The notes under the pieces: model-generated
The model's input: the letters and a program-made list of their open reading frames with translations, nothing else
The model's database searches: none
Told to the model about the DNA's origin: nothing
Program-made: the position numbers and the translations under genes
Shown: positions 26,814-36,370 of the stretch, piece by piece
How the letters are laid out: every line of letters starts with the position of its first letter
How positions within the stretch are numbered: position 1 is the stretch's first letter
Source of the DNA: Armatimonadota bacterium
GTDB lineage: Bacteria; Sysuimicrobiota; Sysuimicrobiia; Sysuimicrobiales; Humicultoraceae
DNA length: 64,000 nucleotides
Assembly (NCBI GenBank): GCA_016869025.1
Contig: VGFA01000003.1
Span: 1-64,000 of the forward strand
Reading direction: 5' to 3'

Positions 26814-28052
26814 ATGCGCGCTGAGTTGATCTCCGTTGGTACCGAGCTGCTCCTCGGGCAGATCACCGACACAAACGCGACCTATCTGGCGAGGCTCCTG
26901 GCATCTTATGGCGTGGACGTGCTCGCGAAGCAGACCGTGGGCGACAACCTTGAGCGCGTCCGCGCGGCCGTGAGCCTCGCGTTGACACGGTCGGATCTTG
27001 TGATCACGACAGGAGGCCTGGGGCCCACCGAGGACGACCTTACGGCCGAGGCAGTGGCGCTCGCCGCAGGGCTGCCGATGGTCCGCCACGAGGAGACCGC
27101 CGACCGTATCGCCGGCTTCTTCGCCAGGCGCGGCCGAACGCCCGTGGCCTCGGTCTTTCGGCAGGCCCAGATACCATCTGGGGCGCAGGTCATTCCAAAC
27201 CGAAGAGGCACCGCGCCGGGCCTGCTCGTTCCTATCGGCCAGCAGGTGGTCTTCATGTTTCCCGGTGTGCCGGCGGAGATGGAGGCGCTGGTCGCCGATG
27301 GGCTGGTGCCCTGGCTGGCTGAGCGCGTTGGAGATCAGGTCATCCGGTCGCGCGTGCTGCGCATCGCCGGCATGGGTGAGTCGCTGGTCGAGGAACGGGT
27401 TCGGGACCTCGTGCACGGCGCCAACCCAACGGTGGCGCCGCTTGCCAAGTTGGGGGAGGTTCACCTGCGGATCACGGCCAAGGGTCCGCCCGCCACGGCA
27501 TCCGCCCTGATAGACCAGGCCGAAGCCGGGCTCAGGGAGAGACTTGGGGATGCGGTCTTCGGCGTGGACGACGAGACGCTGCAGGCCGCGGTAGCCCGGC
27601 TCCTGATTGAGCGAGGACTGACCCTGGCGATCGCGGAGTCGTGCACGGCAGGCGTGCTGGCCTCGCGCCTGACCGAGATCCCGGGCAGCTCGGCGTTCAT
27701 GCTGGCCGGGTTTGTGGCCTACAGCAACGAGGCGAAAGTACGTGATCTCGGCGTGGAGGCAGAGACCATCGCCGCGCACGGCGCTGTCAGCGCCGAGGTG
27801 GCCGGGGCGATGGCCGAGGGCGCCCGGGCGCGGGCGCGAGCCCGCGTCGGCGTGGCCGTCACGGGCATAGCCGGGCCCGACGGCGGCACGCCGGCCAAGC
27901 CGGTCGGGCTGGTGTATCTCGCCACTGCAACGGACGCCGGCACGCGCACCGAGGAGGTTCGCTTCGGCGCCGAGGCCGGCAGAGCAGGAATACGCCACCT
28001 GGCCGCACAGGCCGCGCTCAACCTCATCCGGCTTTCGGTGCTTGAGCGATGA
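26814..28052 (+). CDS. cinA: CinA family protein (competence/damage-inducible; ADP-ribose pyrophosphatase / NMN deamidase)
   Basis: Two-domain CinA, 412 residues. The N-terminal COG1058 domain carries ISVGTELLLGQITDTNA and TTGGLGPTEDD; the C-terminal domain has the nicotinamide-mononucleotide amidase motifs AESCTAGVLASRLTEIPGSS and GIAGPDGGTPAKPVGLV. It probably acts in pyridine-nucleotide salvage. It stands before recA as in many Gram-positives, but here with ThpR between them; ATGA overlap with thpR. Confidence 0.94.
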   Translation: MRAELISVGTELLLGQITDTNATYLARLLASYGVDVLAKQTVGDNLERVRAAVSLALTRSDLVITTGGLGPTEDDLTAEAVALAAGLPMVRHEETADRIAGFFARRGRTPVASVFRQAQIPSGAQVIPNRRGTAPGLLVPIGQQVVFMFPGVPAEMEALVADGLVPWLAERVGDQVIRSRVLRIAGMGESLVEERVRDLVHGANPTVAPLAKLGEVHLRITAKGPPATASALIDQAEAGLRERLGDAVFGVDDETLQAAVARLLIERGLTLAIAESCTAGVLASRLTEIPGSSAFMLAGFVAYSNEAKVRDLGVEAETIAAHGAVSAEVAGAMAEGARARARARVGVAVTGIAGPDGGTPAKPVGLVYLATATDAGTRTEEVRFGAEAGRAGIRHLAAQAALNLIRLSVLER

Positions 28053-28639
28053 CCCTCTACAGGACCTTCATTGCGGTTGAGTTGAGCGACGAATCCCGGC
28101 GCCTGGTGGCCGAGATACAGGAACGGCTGCGTACGGCCGGGGCTGCGCTCCGATGGGTCAGGCCGGAAAACCTGCACTACACCTTGTCCTTCCTGGGCGA
28201 GATCCCGGCCGCACAGGTGGCCCGCGCGGTCGTGGCGACGCGCAACGCGGCCGGCCGGATCGTGCCCTTCCAGGTGTATATTGGCGGCCTGGGTGCCTTT
28301 CCAAGTTTGGAGCGGCCCCAGGTGGTCTGGGTCGGATGCACCGAGGGGGCTGAGGCCCTCGGGCGCCTGGCCGGGGAAGTGAAGGCGGCGCTGGACCGGG
28401 AACGCCTGCCGTCAGATCCAAAGCCATTCCGCCCCCATCTGACCCTGGGCCGCGCAAAGGACAACCGCCAGTGGGGGGATCTGGTGCGGGCCGTCCGGGC
28501 GCACCGCGATTCCGCGGTCGGTCAGGAGTGGGTGAGGGCGGTTACCGTCATGGAGAGCCGGCTGACGCCTGACGGTCCGATCTACACGCCTCGGGAGAAG
28601 GTCCTTCTGGGCCACGGATTGAACTCCACGGGTACGTAG
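28049..28639 (+). CDS. thpR: RNA 2',3'-cyclic phosphodiesterase (2H family)
   Basis: Hydrolyses 2',3'-cyclic phosphate ends of RNA. Length 196. The two active-site motifs of the 2H fold are H43-Y-T-L and H130-L-T-L (FRPHLTLGR). The opening RTFIAVEL is typical of the LigT/ThpR family. Overlaps cinA (ATGA). Its natural substrate in cells is uncertain, as for most bacterial members. A new SOS-controlled promoter begins about 45 bases after the stop. Confidence 0.92.
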   Translation: MTLYRTFIAVELSDESRRLVAEIQERLRTAGAALRWVRPENLHYTLSFLGEIPAAQVARAVVATRNAAGRIVPFQVYIGGLGAFPSLERPQVVWVGCTEGAEALGRLAGEVKAALDRERLPSDPKPFRPHLTLGRAKDNRQWGDLVRAVRAHRDSAVGQEWVRAVTVMESRLTPDGPIYTPREKVLLGHGLNSTGT

Positions 28640-28684
28640 GCCCCAAATCTGGTATATCGGCCGGGTCGGGGAGCGATTGCGGGA

Positions 28685-28713
28685 TTGACACGCGAACATT
28701 TGTTTGGTATTCT
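28685..28713 (+). promoter_or_regulatory. recA promoter
   Basis: TTGACA (28685-28690), a 17-base spacer and TATTCT (28708-28713) with TG-G before it. The consensus -35 makes this one of the best promoters in the window. The LexA box lies entirely between the two hexamers, so repressor and polymerase would compete. The start near 28720 leaves a leader of about 25 bases before ATG 28746. Confidence 0.8.
28693..28706 (+). promoter_or_regulatory. LexA (SOS) box of recA
   Basis: CGAACATTTGTTTG matches the Bacillota-type LexA operator CGAAC-N4-GTTYG. A second copy controls lexA at 54755-54768. Confidence 0.82.
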
Positions 28714-28745
28714 TTGGCTACTGTGTTATGGGGAGGTCGGAGGAG

Positions 28746-29846
28746 ATGACTGAGCGCCAACGGGCTCTGGACCTGGCCCTCTCCCAGATAGAGAAGCAGT
28801 TCGGCAAGGGCTCCATCATGAAGTTGGGCGAAGCCAGCGCAAGGCTCCAGGTCGAGGTCATCTCGACCGGGGCCCTGGGTCTCGATCTGGCGCTGGGCGT
28901 CGGCGGCGTTCCCAGGGGACGCGTGGTCGAGATCTACGGCCCTGAGGCGTCTGGCAAGACCACGCTCGGCTACCACATCATCGCTGAGGCGCAGCGCGAA
29001 GGGGGCGTCGCGGCGTTCATTGACGCGGAGCACGCGCTCGATCCCACGTATGCAAAAGCAGTGGGAATGGACGTAGACAACCTGCTCCTCTCCCAGCCCG
29101 ACAGCGGTGAGCAGGCCTTGGAAATAGCCGAGACCCTCGTGCGCAGCGGCGCCGTGGACGTCGTCGTCGTGGACTCCGTGGCAGCCCTTGTGCCGCGCGC
29201 GGAACTGGAGGGCGAGATGGGCGACGCCCACGTCGGGCTGCAGGCGCGCCTCATGTCGCAGGCCCTCCGGAAACTGGTCGGCACCATCAGCCGGTCGCGC
29301 ACGATCGTGGTCTTCATAAACCAAATCCGCGAGAAGATCGGGGTGATGTTCGGAAACCCCGAGACCACTACCGGGGGCAGGGCGCTCAAGTTCTACTCGT
29401 CGGTCCGCATGGAGATACGCAAGATCGAGAACCTCAAGAGCGGGGACGAGGTCCGGGGGATGCGGGCCCGCGTCAAGGTCGTCAAGAACAAGGTCGCCCC
29501 TCCGTTTCGCGATGCGGAGGTTGATATCTACTACGGCCACGGGATCTCGCGCAGCGCGAGCATCCTCGATGTGGCCACGGCGACGGGTCTGGTCCAGCGT
29601 TCGGGGGCCTGGTTCACTTACGGCGACCTGCGTCTGGGACAGGGGCGCGACAACGCGCGCGAGTTCCTGGACAGCAACGCAGAGGTAGCCGGCGAGATTG
29701 ACCGCCGCGTGCGCGAGTCCCGCGGACTGCTTCGCACAAGGGAGGCCGCGGTGGCCTCGCCGGCCGAACCGGAAGCCCGACCCGCTCCGGCTGCCGCCCG
29801 CCCTGCGCCAGCGGCGCGCCTGGTGCCGGCGAAGCCTCGAGGGTAG
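28746..29846 (+). CDS. recA: Recombinase RecA
   Basis: Strand-exchange ATPase and co-protease of LexA. From ATG 28746 it is 366 residues. Walker A GPEASGKT is at 65-72, followed by [22 protein letters not shown] and the L1/L2 DNA-binding loops ([44 protein letters not shown]). The C-terminus is an Ala/Pro/Arg tail instead of the acidic tail of E. coli. ATG 28746 is chosen because GGGAGG (28731-28736) is well spaced; ATG 28728 precedes that site. Controlled by a LexA box within its promoter. Confidence 0.98.
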   Translation: MTERQRALDLALSQIEKQFGKGSIMKLGEASARLQVEVISTGALGLDLALGVGGVPRGRVVEIYGPEASGKTTLGYHIIAEAQREGGVAAFIDAEHALDPTYAKAVGMDVDNLLLSQPDSGEQALEIAETLVRSGAVDVVVVDSVAALVPRAELEGEMGDAHVGLQARLMSQALRKLVGTISRSRTIVVFINQIREKIGVMFGNPETTTGGRALKFYSSVRMEIRKIENLKSGDEVRGMRARVKVVKNKVAPPFRDAEVDIYYGHGISRSASILDVATATGLVQRSGAWFTYGDLRLGQGRDNAREFLDSNAEVAGEIDRRVRESRGLLRTREAAVASPAEPEARPAPAAARPAPAARLVPAKPRG

Positions 29847-29876
29847 CCGACGGAGCGCAGCCCTGCGGCCGGACGC

Positions 29877-30542
29877 ATGAGCCCGCGGGTGGCGCGCCTG
29901 CGGGTTTCCGCGCGCGAGCCCGGGGTGTGCCGGGTAGAGATCGAGGGCGTCGGACGGTTCCAGGTAGACGCCCGGACCGTCGGTGCGCTTGGCCTGGCCG
30001 AGGGCCAGGCCATTGCCCCGGAGGTGGTCGGCCGTCTTGTCAGCGCCGCGGAGCGCCAGAGGGCCAGGACCGTAGCCCTGGGCCTTCTGCAACGGCGGCT
30101 GCGCAGCCGCGCGGAGCTGGAGAGCGCGCTGCGCCGGCGGGGAGTGCCGCGGGATGAAGCACTTGCCGCAATCGGCGAACTCGCGCGGTCAGGATGGATA
30201 GACGATGCGCGGTTCGCGCGCGCGTGGATCGCCGACCGCCTGGCCCTACGGCCCAGCGGCGCGCGGAGGTTACGAACGGAGCTGGCCATACGCGGCGTTG
30301 CGCCGGCGGTCATTGCCGAGGCGCTGGCGGCTCAGTTGCTTCCAGAACAGGAGGAGGCCATGGCACTGCGCCAGGCAGGGGATCGCCTGCGCCGCCTGAG
30401 GGGGCTTCCTCCAAACGTCGCACGGAGGCGCCTGGTGGGATGGTTGCAGCGCCGCGGCTATTCGTCCGGCACAATCGCACGCGCTCTTCGGAAGGTAGGA
30501 CCGCCCGGCGAGGGCAGCCCCGATGACGACTCCTCGGACTGA
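29877..30542 (+). CDS. recX: Regulatory protein RecX
   Basis: RecX binds RecA filaments and limits their growth. Length 221. It has the expected tandem three-helix repeats, including RSRAELESALRRRGV and LARSGWIDDARFARAWIADRL (the most conserved RecX segment), and a C-terminal repeat with LVGWLQRRGYSSGTIARAL. Begins 31 bases after recA, so it should be induced with it. Its 3' end overlaps the start of the next gene by 20 bases. Confidence 0.93.
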   Translation: MSPRVARLRVSAREPGVCRVEIEGVGRFQVDARTVGALGLAEGQAIAPEVVGRLVSAAERQRARTVALGLLQRRLRSRAELESALRRRGVPRDEALAAIGELARSGWIDDARFARAWIADRLALRPSGARRLRTELAIRGVAPAVIAEALAAQLLPEQEEAMALRQAGDRLRRLRGLPPNVARRRLVGWLQRRGYSSGTIARALRKVGPPGEGSPDDDSSD

Positions 30543-33500
30543 ATCAGGACAGCAGCAGCCGGGCCAGCTCTCCCTCGACCTGGCGTCCGGGGACCACTCG
30601 CAGGCAGGCGACGATGCGGCCGGACGGGCGTTGGAGGGTCTCACACCGAGCCAGCTTGCCGCGGTGACCCATGGCGACGGCCCCCTGCTGATCGTGGCCG
30701 GCGCGGGCACTGGGAAGACGACGGTTATCACGCGGCGCATCGCGTGGCTGATCGCCAGCCGGCGCGCGCGCCCCTCTGAGATCCTTGCGCTGACGTTCAC
30801 CGACAAGGCGGCCGGGGAGATGGAGGCGCGCGTGGACCAGCTCGTGCCCTACGGCTACGTGGATGCGTGGATCAGCACGTTCCACGCCTTCGGCGACAGG
30901 GTGCTGCGCGAGCAGGCGCTTGAGGCCGGGCTGGTGCCTGATTTCCGGGTGCTGTCACGGCCCGAGCAGTTCATCTTCGCCCGCGACCGGCTCTTCGAGA
31001 TGCCGCTGGAGAGATACAGGCCTCTGGGCGATCCGACGCGGTACGTTGACGCGCTGCTCACCCTGATCGCCCGCGCGAAGGACGAGGACATATCCCCGGA
31101 AGCGTACGAGGCGTTCGCTGAGCGCCTCGTACTGGACAGCCAGGCAGGCGGCGACGGGTCCGCACCAGGGGAGGATGCCGGAGCGCACCTCGAGATTGCC
31201 AGGACCTACGCTGCATACCAGCGCCTGCTGCGCGAGGCGGGTCGGGTGGACTTCGGCGACCTGATCTCGATCCCCCTCCGGTTGTTCCGCGACCGCCCCG
31301 AGATTCTGCGGCGGTATCAGGAACGGTTTCGCTACATCCTGGTGGACGAGTTCCAGGACACGAACCACGCGCAGTTTGAGCTCGTGAAACTCCTGGCCGC
31401 GGCGCACCGCAACCTCACGGTGGTTGGAGACGACGATCAGGCGATCTACAAGTTCCGTGGCGCGGCGATCAGCAACATCCTGGGGTTTGCGGCCGCGTAT
31501 CCCGACGCCGCGCAGGTGGTGCTCACCGACAACTTCCGATCGCCCCAGACGGTGCTGGACGCCGCCTACCGCCTGATCCAGCACAACAACCCCGATCGCC
31601 TCGAGGTACGCAACCAGCTCGACAAGCGGCTCAGCGCGCGCAAGCCGGACGGCCCGCTTGTCAGGCACCTCCACCACGATACCCTCACCAGCGAGGCCGA
31701 GGCCGTGGCAGAGGCCATCGCCGAGCACATCCATGCGGGCGGGCGGGCGAAGGACTGCGCGATTCTGGTGCGGGCCAACCGCGATGCCGATCCGTTCATG
31801 CGGGCCCTGAACCTCCGCGCGATCCCCTGGTGGTTCTCCGGAACGCGCGGCCTCTACGACCGCGAGGAGATCAGGGTGGCGCTGGCGTTCCTGCGCGTCC
31901 TGGCCAACCCTGCCGACAACCTGAGCATGTACTACCTGGGAACGTCAGGGCTCTACCTGGTCAACGGCACCGAGATGGCGCTGGCACTCAACCAGGCGAA
32001 CCGGCGCCACAGGTCGCTGGAGCACACCTTCCGGAACCTGCATACGGTCCCCGAGCTAAGCGCCGAGCTGTCCCCTGAGAGCAGGGTCTCCATTGCCCGC
32101 CTCCTCGAGGACTTAGACGAGATGCGCGCGCTGATGCGCCACCACCCAACAGGGCGCGTGCTGTACGAGTACCTGGTCACGCGCACGGGCTACATCCGCC
32201 GCCTGGCCACCTCCGAGCAGCCCGGCGACGAGGTGAAGGTGGCGAACCTGGCGCGTCTCTTCGACATCGTGGCACGCCACGGTGAGGTTGCCGTGTACGA
32301 TCGCGTGCCCGAGTTCGTGCGGCGCATGGAGGACCTGATCTCGGCCGGCGACGATCCTCCGTCCCCGGAACCCGATACGGAGTTCGACGGCGTGCAGGTC
32401 CTGACCGTGCACAAGGCCAAGGGATTGGAGTTCCCGGTCGTGTTCCTGGTCAACTGCGTTGCCGATCGGTTTCCGTCGCGCGGCCGCTCCGAGCCCTTGC
32501 AGATCCCCGATGAGCTGGTGAGGGACAAGGAAGTCCTGCCCTCGGGGGACGGCCATCTTCAAGAGGAACGGCGGTTGTTCTATGTGGGCATGACGCGGGC
32601 GAAGCAACGGCTGGTGCTCACGAGCGGACGGGACTACGGGAACTCCCGGCCGCGCAAGCTCAGCCGGTTCATCCTGGAGGCCCTGGATGAGCCGACGGTG
32701 GACCAGGTGGCTTTCAGGGCCTCGGCGATCGAGGCCATCCAGAGGCACGCCCCTCCTGTCGACGCGCCCCCGTCGTTGCCAGGCATCCTTCCGTCCGAAG
32801 CACCGGTCCACCTGTCGTTCCGCCAGGTGGACGACTACCAGATCTGCCCTCTGAAGTACAAGTACACGCACGTGCTGCGCGTTCCGCTGTTGCGTGACCA
32901 CCGGGTCGTGTACGGCGCGGCCGTTCACGCCGGGGCCATGGAGTACAACCGGCGGCGCGCGCGGGGACAGTCGGTCGCGCCCGAGCACCTGATCCAGGCA
33001 TTCGAGCGTGCCTGGGCTGCCGAGGGGTTCATCAGCCGGGAGCACGAGGACCAGAGACTGGCCGAGGGACGCGAGGTCCTGCGAACCTTCTTGGCGTTCC
33101 AGCAGGCGTCCGGCACGGTTCCTACCATGGTGGAAGCCAAGTTCGCGGTTCAGGCAGGCAGCACCCGGGTGCGGGGCCGCTGGGACCGTGTTGACCTGCG
33201 CGCCGCACCGGATTCCGGCGGTAGTGACGAGGTGGTCATCATTGATTTCAAGACCACCGACGTGCGGGCCCAAAAGGACGCCGACCGCAGGGCGAAGGAG
33301 AGCCTGCAGCTCGACATCTACGCGCTCGCCTACCGGCATCACTATGGCCGCACCCCTGACCGGTTGGAGCTCCACTTCCTGGGACCCAGGCATGTGCTCG
33401 TGGGAACCGCCGCTCCCACCCAGGCGAAGCTCGATGCGGCGACCGAGGCGATCGAACGGTCGGCAGCCGGCATCCGCGGCCAGGAGTTCGCCGCAACCCC

Positions 33501-33570
33501 GGACTACTACCGGGCGTGCCGGTACTGCGCCTTTGCCTCGATATGCCCGTACACGGCAGAGGAGGACTAG
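30523..33570 (+). CDS. UvrD-like helicase fused to a RecB-type Fe-S nuclease domain
   Basis: A single 1015-residue chain. Residues 40-700 are a superfamily 1A helicase: Q motif TPSQLAAV, Walker A GAGTGKTT (60-67), Walker B VDEFQDTN (about 274-281), GDDDQAIYKFRGA, TVHKAKGLEF and the final VGMTRAKQRL. Residues 770-1015 are a PD-(D/E)XK nuclease with VHAGAMEYN, the IIDFKTT active site and QLDIYALAY. Cys775, Cys999, Cys1002 and Cys1008 form the C-N-C-x2-C-x5-C pattern of AddB/AdnAB-type 4Fe-4S nucleases. It probably processes DNA ends for RecA. It lies in the recA-recX operon, before rmuC. Closest to AdnB/UvrD-RecB fusions; the partner, if any, is not in the window. Confidence 0.9.
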   Translation: MTTPRTESGQQQPGQLSLDLASGDHSQAGDDAAGRALEGLTPSQLAAVTHGDGPLLIVAGAGTGKTTVITRRIAWLIASRRARPSEILALTFTDKAAGEMEARVDQLVPYGYVDAWISTFHAFGDRVLREQALEAGLVPDFRVLSRPEQFIFARDRLFEMPLERYRPLGDPTRYVDALLTLIARAKDEDISPEAYEAFAERLVLDSQAGGDGSAPGEDAGAHLEIARTYAAYQRLLREAGRVDFGDLISIPLRLFRDRPEILRRYQERFRYILVDEFQDTNHAQFELVKLLAAAHRNLTVVGDDDQAIYKFRGAAISNILGFAAAYPDAAQVVLTDNFRSPQTVLDAAYRLIQHNNPDRLEVRNQLDKRLSARKPDGPLVRHLHHDTLTSEAEAVAEAIAEHIHAGGRAKDCAILVRANRDADPFMRALNLRAIPWWFSGTRGLYDREEIRVALAFLRVLANPADNLSMYYLGTSGLYLVNGTEMALALNQANRRHRSLEHTFRNLHTVPELSAELSPESRVSIARLLEDLDEMRALMRHHPTGRVLYEYLVTRTGYIRRLATSEQPGDEVKVANLARLFDIVARHGEVAVYDRVPEFVRRMEDLISAGDDPPSPEPDTEFDGVQVLTVHKAKGLEFPVVFLVNCVADRFPSRGRSEPLQIPDELVRDKEVLPSGDGHLQEERRLFYVGMTRAKQRLVLTSGRDYGNSRPRKLSRFILEALDEPTVDQVAFRASAIEAIQRHAPPVDAPPSLPGILPSEAPVHLSFRQVDDYQICPLKYKYTHVLRVPLLRDHRVVYGAAVHAGAMEYNRRRARGQSVAPEHLIQAFERAWAAEGFISREHEDQRLAEGREVLRTFLAFQQASGTVPTMVEAKFAVQAGSTRVRGRWDRVDLRAAPDSGGSDEVVIIDFKTTDVRAQKDADRRAKESLQLDIYALAYRHHYGRTPDRLELHFLGPRHVLVGTAAPTQAKLDAATEAIERSAAGIRGQEFAATPDYYRACRYCAFASICPYTAEED

Positions 33571-33604
33571 CCTGCGCCCAGGCAGGTGAGGGAGGCGGGC
33601 TCGC

Positions 33605-34717
33605 ATGGAAATCGTGAGTCTGGTGGTGACGGCAGTCGCGGCGGCCGTCCTCGCTGTGCTCGCGTCCCTGGCCCTCCAGAGGCGGCGTGAGGCCCCGGCA
33701 GGAGGGATGCTTCTGCTGCAGCAACAACTCGACGCCCTGCGCGGGCAGGTGACGCAGCGGCTTGACGAGGTGGGCCGGACCGTGAGCGAGCGGCTGGCGG
33801 AGAGTACGCTGATGGTGCAGCGCGCCAACGAGAGCCTGGGCCAGCGCCTCGATGCCAACCTCCAGATGGTAGGCCAGCGGTTCACCGAGACCACCGGCAT
33901 GGTGACGACGGTGCACGAGCGGCTGAAGGGGGTCGAGGAAGCCGCCGGACGGATCTTCGACCTTGGAAAGGACCTGGCTTCGCTTCAACAGATCCTGCAG
34001 CCGCCGAAGATGCGCGGCGGGGTGGGGGAGCTGCTGCTCGAGAACCTGCTGCGGAACGGGCTGCCGCAGGGGGTCTTCGAGACCCAGTACCGCTTCGCTG
34101 ACGGCACGGTGGTGGACGCCGTGATCAGGTTGGGCGGCAGCCTGGTGCCGGTGGACTCGAAGTTTCCCCTCGAGGCATTCCACTTGATCATGCGGGCGGA
34201 CTCGGACGAGGAGAAGACGAGGGCCAGGCGTGAGTTTGACCGCCAGGTTCAGGTGCACGTCAAGTCAATCGCCGAGAAGTACATACAGCCACAGGAGGGC
34301 ACATACGACTTCGCCCTGATGTACGTGCCGGCGGAGAACGTCTACTACGAAGCGGTGATGCGCGGCGACGAGGCCGGCGCGCTGTACTCGCTGGCCCTGA
34401 GCAAGAAGGTCATTCCCGTCTCGCCCACGACCTTCTACGCCTACCTGATGGCGATTGCCTACGGCCTGAAGGGCCTCCAGGTTGAGAAGCAGGCCGCGAT
34501 GATCCGGGAGGGCCTGACCCACCTGGCCGTGGACATGGAGCGCATTCGCGATCTGCTCGGCAGGCTCGGCACCCAGCTCCGTCACTCCCAGGGCAACTAC
34601 GAGCTGCTGCGCCGGGCGATGGACCGCTTCGGCGACCGCCTGGGAGGCCTGGGTGGCGTCCCCCTCCCGGAGGAGGCCGGGGACGCGCTGCCCCCGGCAT
34701 CGCAGACCGATTCTTGA
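33605..34717 (+). CDS. rmuC: DNA recombination protein RmuC
   Basis: RmuC-family protein, 370 residues: an N-terminal transmembrane helix (4-24), a coiled coil (about 36-120), and the conserved nuclease-like domain (GGVGELLLENLLRNGLP, DAVIRLGGSLVPVDSKFPLEAF, ALMYVPAENVYYEAV). RmuC limits inversions and other rearrangements at repeats; the biochemical activity is not well defined. ATG 33605 has GAGGGAGG upstream. Follows the helicase-nuclease by 34 bases. Its stop codon lies inside the -35 of the rny promoter. Confidence 0.92.
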   Translation: MEIVSLVVTAVAAAVLAVLASLALQRRREAPAGGMLLLQQQLDALRGQVTQRLDEVGRTVSERLAESTLMVQRANESLGQRLDANLQMVGQRFTETTGMVTTVHERLKGVEEAAGRIFDLGKDLASLQQILQPPKMRGGVGELLLENLLRNGLPQGVFETQYRFADGTVVDAVIRLGGSLVPVDSKFPLEAFHLIMRADSDEEKTRARREFDRQVQVHVKSIAEKYIQPQEGTYDFALMYVPAENVYYEAVMRGDEAGALYSLALSKKVIPVSPTTFYAYLMAIAYGLKGLQVEKQAAMIREGLTHLAVDMERIRDLLGRLGTQLRHSQGNYELLRRAMDRFGDRLGGLGGVPLPEEAGDALPPASQTDS

Positions 34718-34743
34718 CACTGTTTTCAGTCGCTCGGTACAAT
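34714..34743 (+). promoter_or_regulatory. rny promoter
   Basis: TTGACA (34714-34719), an 18-base spacer and TACAAT (34738-34743): near consensus. The -35 contains the rmuC stop codon (34715-34717), so a new transcription unit starts at the very end of the repair operon. Leader about 70-80 bases. Confidence 0.75.
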
Positions 34744-34815
34744 CTAGTGAAGGTGCAGCAAGTATCCTTCCAGACCGGAGGGTGATGCCGAACCGACCCA
34801 ACACAACCGAAGGAG

Positions 34816-36366
34816 GTGACCGTCATCGAAGCCATGGGCCCGTACGTTGTTACCGTGGTCGTGGCCCTGCTCTCACTCCTCCTCGGGTACCTCCTACGCA
34901 GGACCATCGCCGAGGCGCGAATAAGATCGGCCGAAGTGGCCGCCCGACAGATCCTTGAGGAAGCAAGGAAGGAGGCAGAAGCCAGACAGCGGGAGACCAT
35001 CGTCGAAGCCAAGGACGAGGCGTTCCGCCTCAAGCGTGAAGCGGAGAAAGAGATCCGGGAGCAGCGCGCGGACCTCCAGCGGCAAGAGCGGCGTGTGGTA
35101 CAGCGAGAGGAGAACCTAGAACGGAAGACCGAGGGCCTTGAGAAGCGCGAGCGCCATCAGGCAGAGAGCGAACAACGCGTTGCCCAGTTGCACGAAGAAG
35201 CCACCCGGCTGAAGCACGCGCAGCAGGTTGAACTAGAGCGAATCGCAGGCCTGACCTCTGAGGAGGCACGGGCGCAGATTCTTTCCGCGGTCGAAGCCAG
35301 CACTCGGAACGAGGCTATCCAGATCATACGTCGCATAGAGAACGAGGCCCGGGATGAAGGCGACCGGCGGGCCCGGGAGATCCTTGCCCTGGCGATTCAG
35401 CGGTGCGCGGCCGAGCACACGGCCGAGGTCACCGTATCGGTCGTCCCCCTCCCCAACGAGGACATGAAGGGCCGCATCATCGGCCGGGAGGGCCGGAACA
35501 TCCGGACCCTGGAAAGCCTGACCGGGGTAGATCTGATAATTGACGATACCCCCGAGGCCGTTACGATCTCATCGTTTGACCCCGTGCGCCGTGAGGTCGC
35601 GAAGGTCGCGCTCGAGAAGCTCATGACGGACGGCCGAATCCACCCGGGAAGGATTGAAGAGGTAATCGAGAAGGCCCGTGCTGAGGTTGAGGAGCGCGTG
35701 CGCACGGACGGTGAGCAGGCGTCGTTTGAGGCAAACGTTCACGGCCTGCACCCGGAGGAGGTCCAGGTTCTCGGACGGCTCAAGTACCGGCACTCCTACG
35801 GCCAGAACCTGCTGCGCCACTCAGTGGAGGTGTCGCTGCTCTCTGGACTGCTGGCCACGCACCTGGGCGCCGATCCCCAGTTGGCCCGCCGGGCCGGGCT
35901 CCTGCACGATATCGGCAAGGCCCTGACCCATGAGGCCGAGGGAACCCACGTGACCCTTGGCGCCGACCTTTGCAGGCGATACCACGAGCCCCCCGAGGTC
36001 CTGAACGCGATCGCCTATCACCACGGCGAGGAGGAAGCCTCATGCTTGGAGGCGGTGATCGTGGCTGCCGCCGACGCGATTTCGGCGAGCAGGCCCGGGG
36101 CCCGTAAGGAGACGGTCGAACTGTACATCAAGCGCCTTCAGGCGCTCGAGGAGCTGGCCACCTCGTTCGGAGGCGTGGAGAAGGCATACGCGATTCAGGC
36201 CGGGCGGGAGATCCGTGTCATCGTGAAGCCGGCGGAGATTGACGACACCGCGGCCACAATCCTGGCCCGCGACCTGGCCCGCAAGATAGAGGAGCAACTC
36301 AAGTACCCGGGCCAGATCAAGGTCACGGTTCTCCGCGAGACCCGGGTCGTGGAGTACGCGCGGTGA
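34816..36366 (+). CDS. rny: Ribonuclease Y
   Basis: Membrane-anchored endoribonuclease that starts mRNA decay in many Gram-positives. About 516 residues: one N-terminal transmembrane helix (about 9-27), a long charged coiled coil (about 35-165), a KH domain ([23 protein letters not shown], about 217-239) and an HD domain with HDIGK (about 366) and YHHGEEEA. The start is ambiguous. GTG 34816 overlaps the perfect AGGAGGTGA (34811-34819), ATC 34825 stands 8 bases after it, and ATG 34834 is far. Followed by ymdB, as in Bacillus. Confidence 0.95.
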   Translation: MTVIEAMGPYVVTVVVALLSLLLGYLLRRTIAEARIRSAEVAARQILEEARKEAEARQRETIVEAKDEAFRLKREAEKEIREQRADLQRQERRVVQREENLERKTEGLEKRERHQAESEQRVAQLHEEATRLKHAQQVELERIAGLTSEEARAQILSAVEASTRNEAIQIIRRIENEARDEGDRRAREILALAIQRCAAEHTAEVTVSVVPLPNEDMKGRIIGREGRNIRTLESLTGVDLIIDDTPEAVTISSFDPVRREVAKVALEKLMTDGRIHPGRIEEVIEKARAEVEERVRTDGEQASFEANVHGLHPEEVQVLGRLKYRHSYGQNLLRHSVEVSLLSGLLATHLGADPQLARRAGLLHDIGKALTHEAEGTHVTLGADLCRRYHEPPEVLNAIAYHHGEEEASCLEAVIVAAADAISASRPGARKETVELYIKRLQALEELATSFGGVEKAYAIQAGREIRVIVKPAEIDDTAATILARDLARKIEEQLKYPGQIKVTVLRETRVVEYAR

Positions 36367-36370
36367 CCGG

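Noticed and set aside
26037-27998. 653-codon minus-strand frame opposite the rodZ-like gene and cinA
   Set aside because: No recognisable domain; mirrors the codon pattern of the coding strand.
32113-33900. 595-codon minus-strand frame opposite the helicase-nuclease
   Set aside because: Antisense shadow of a clearly conserved protein; low-complexity translation.
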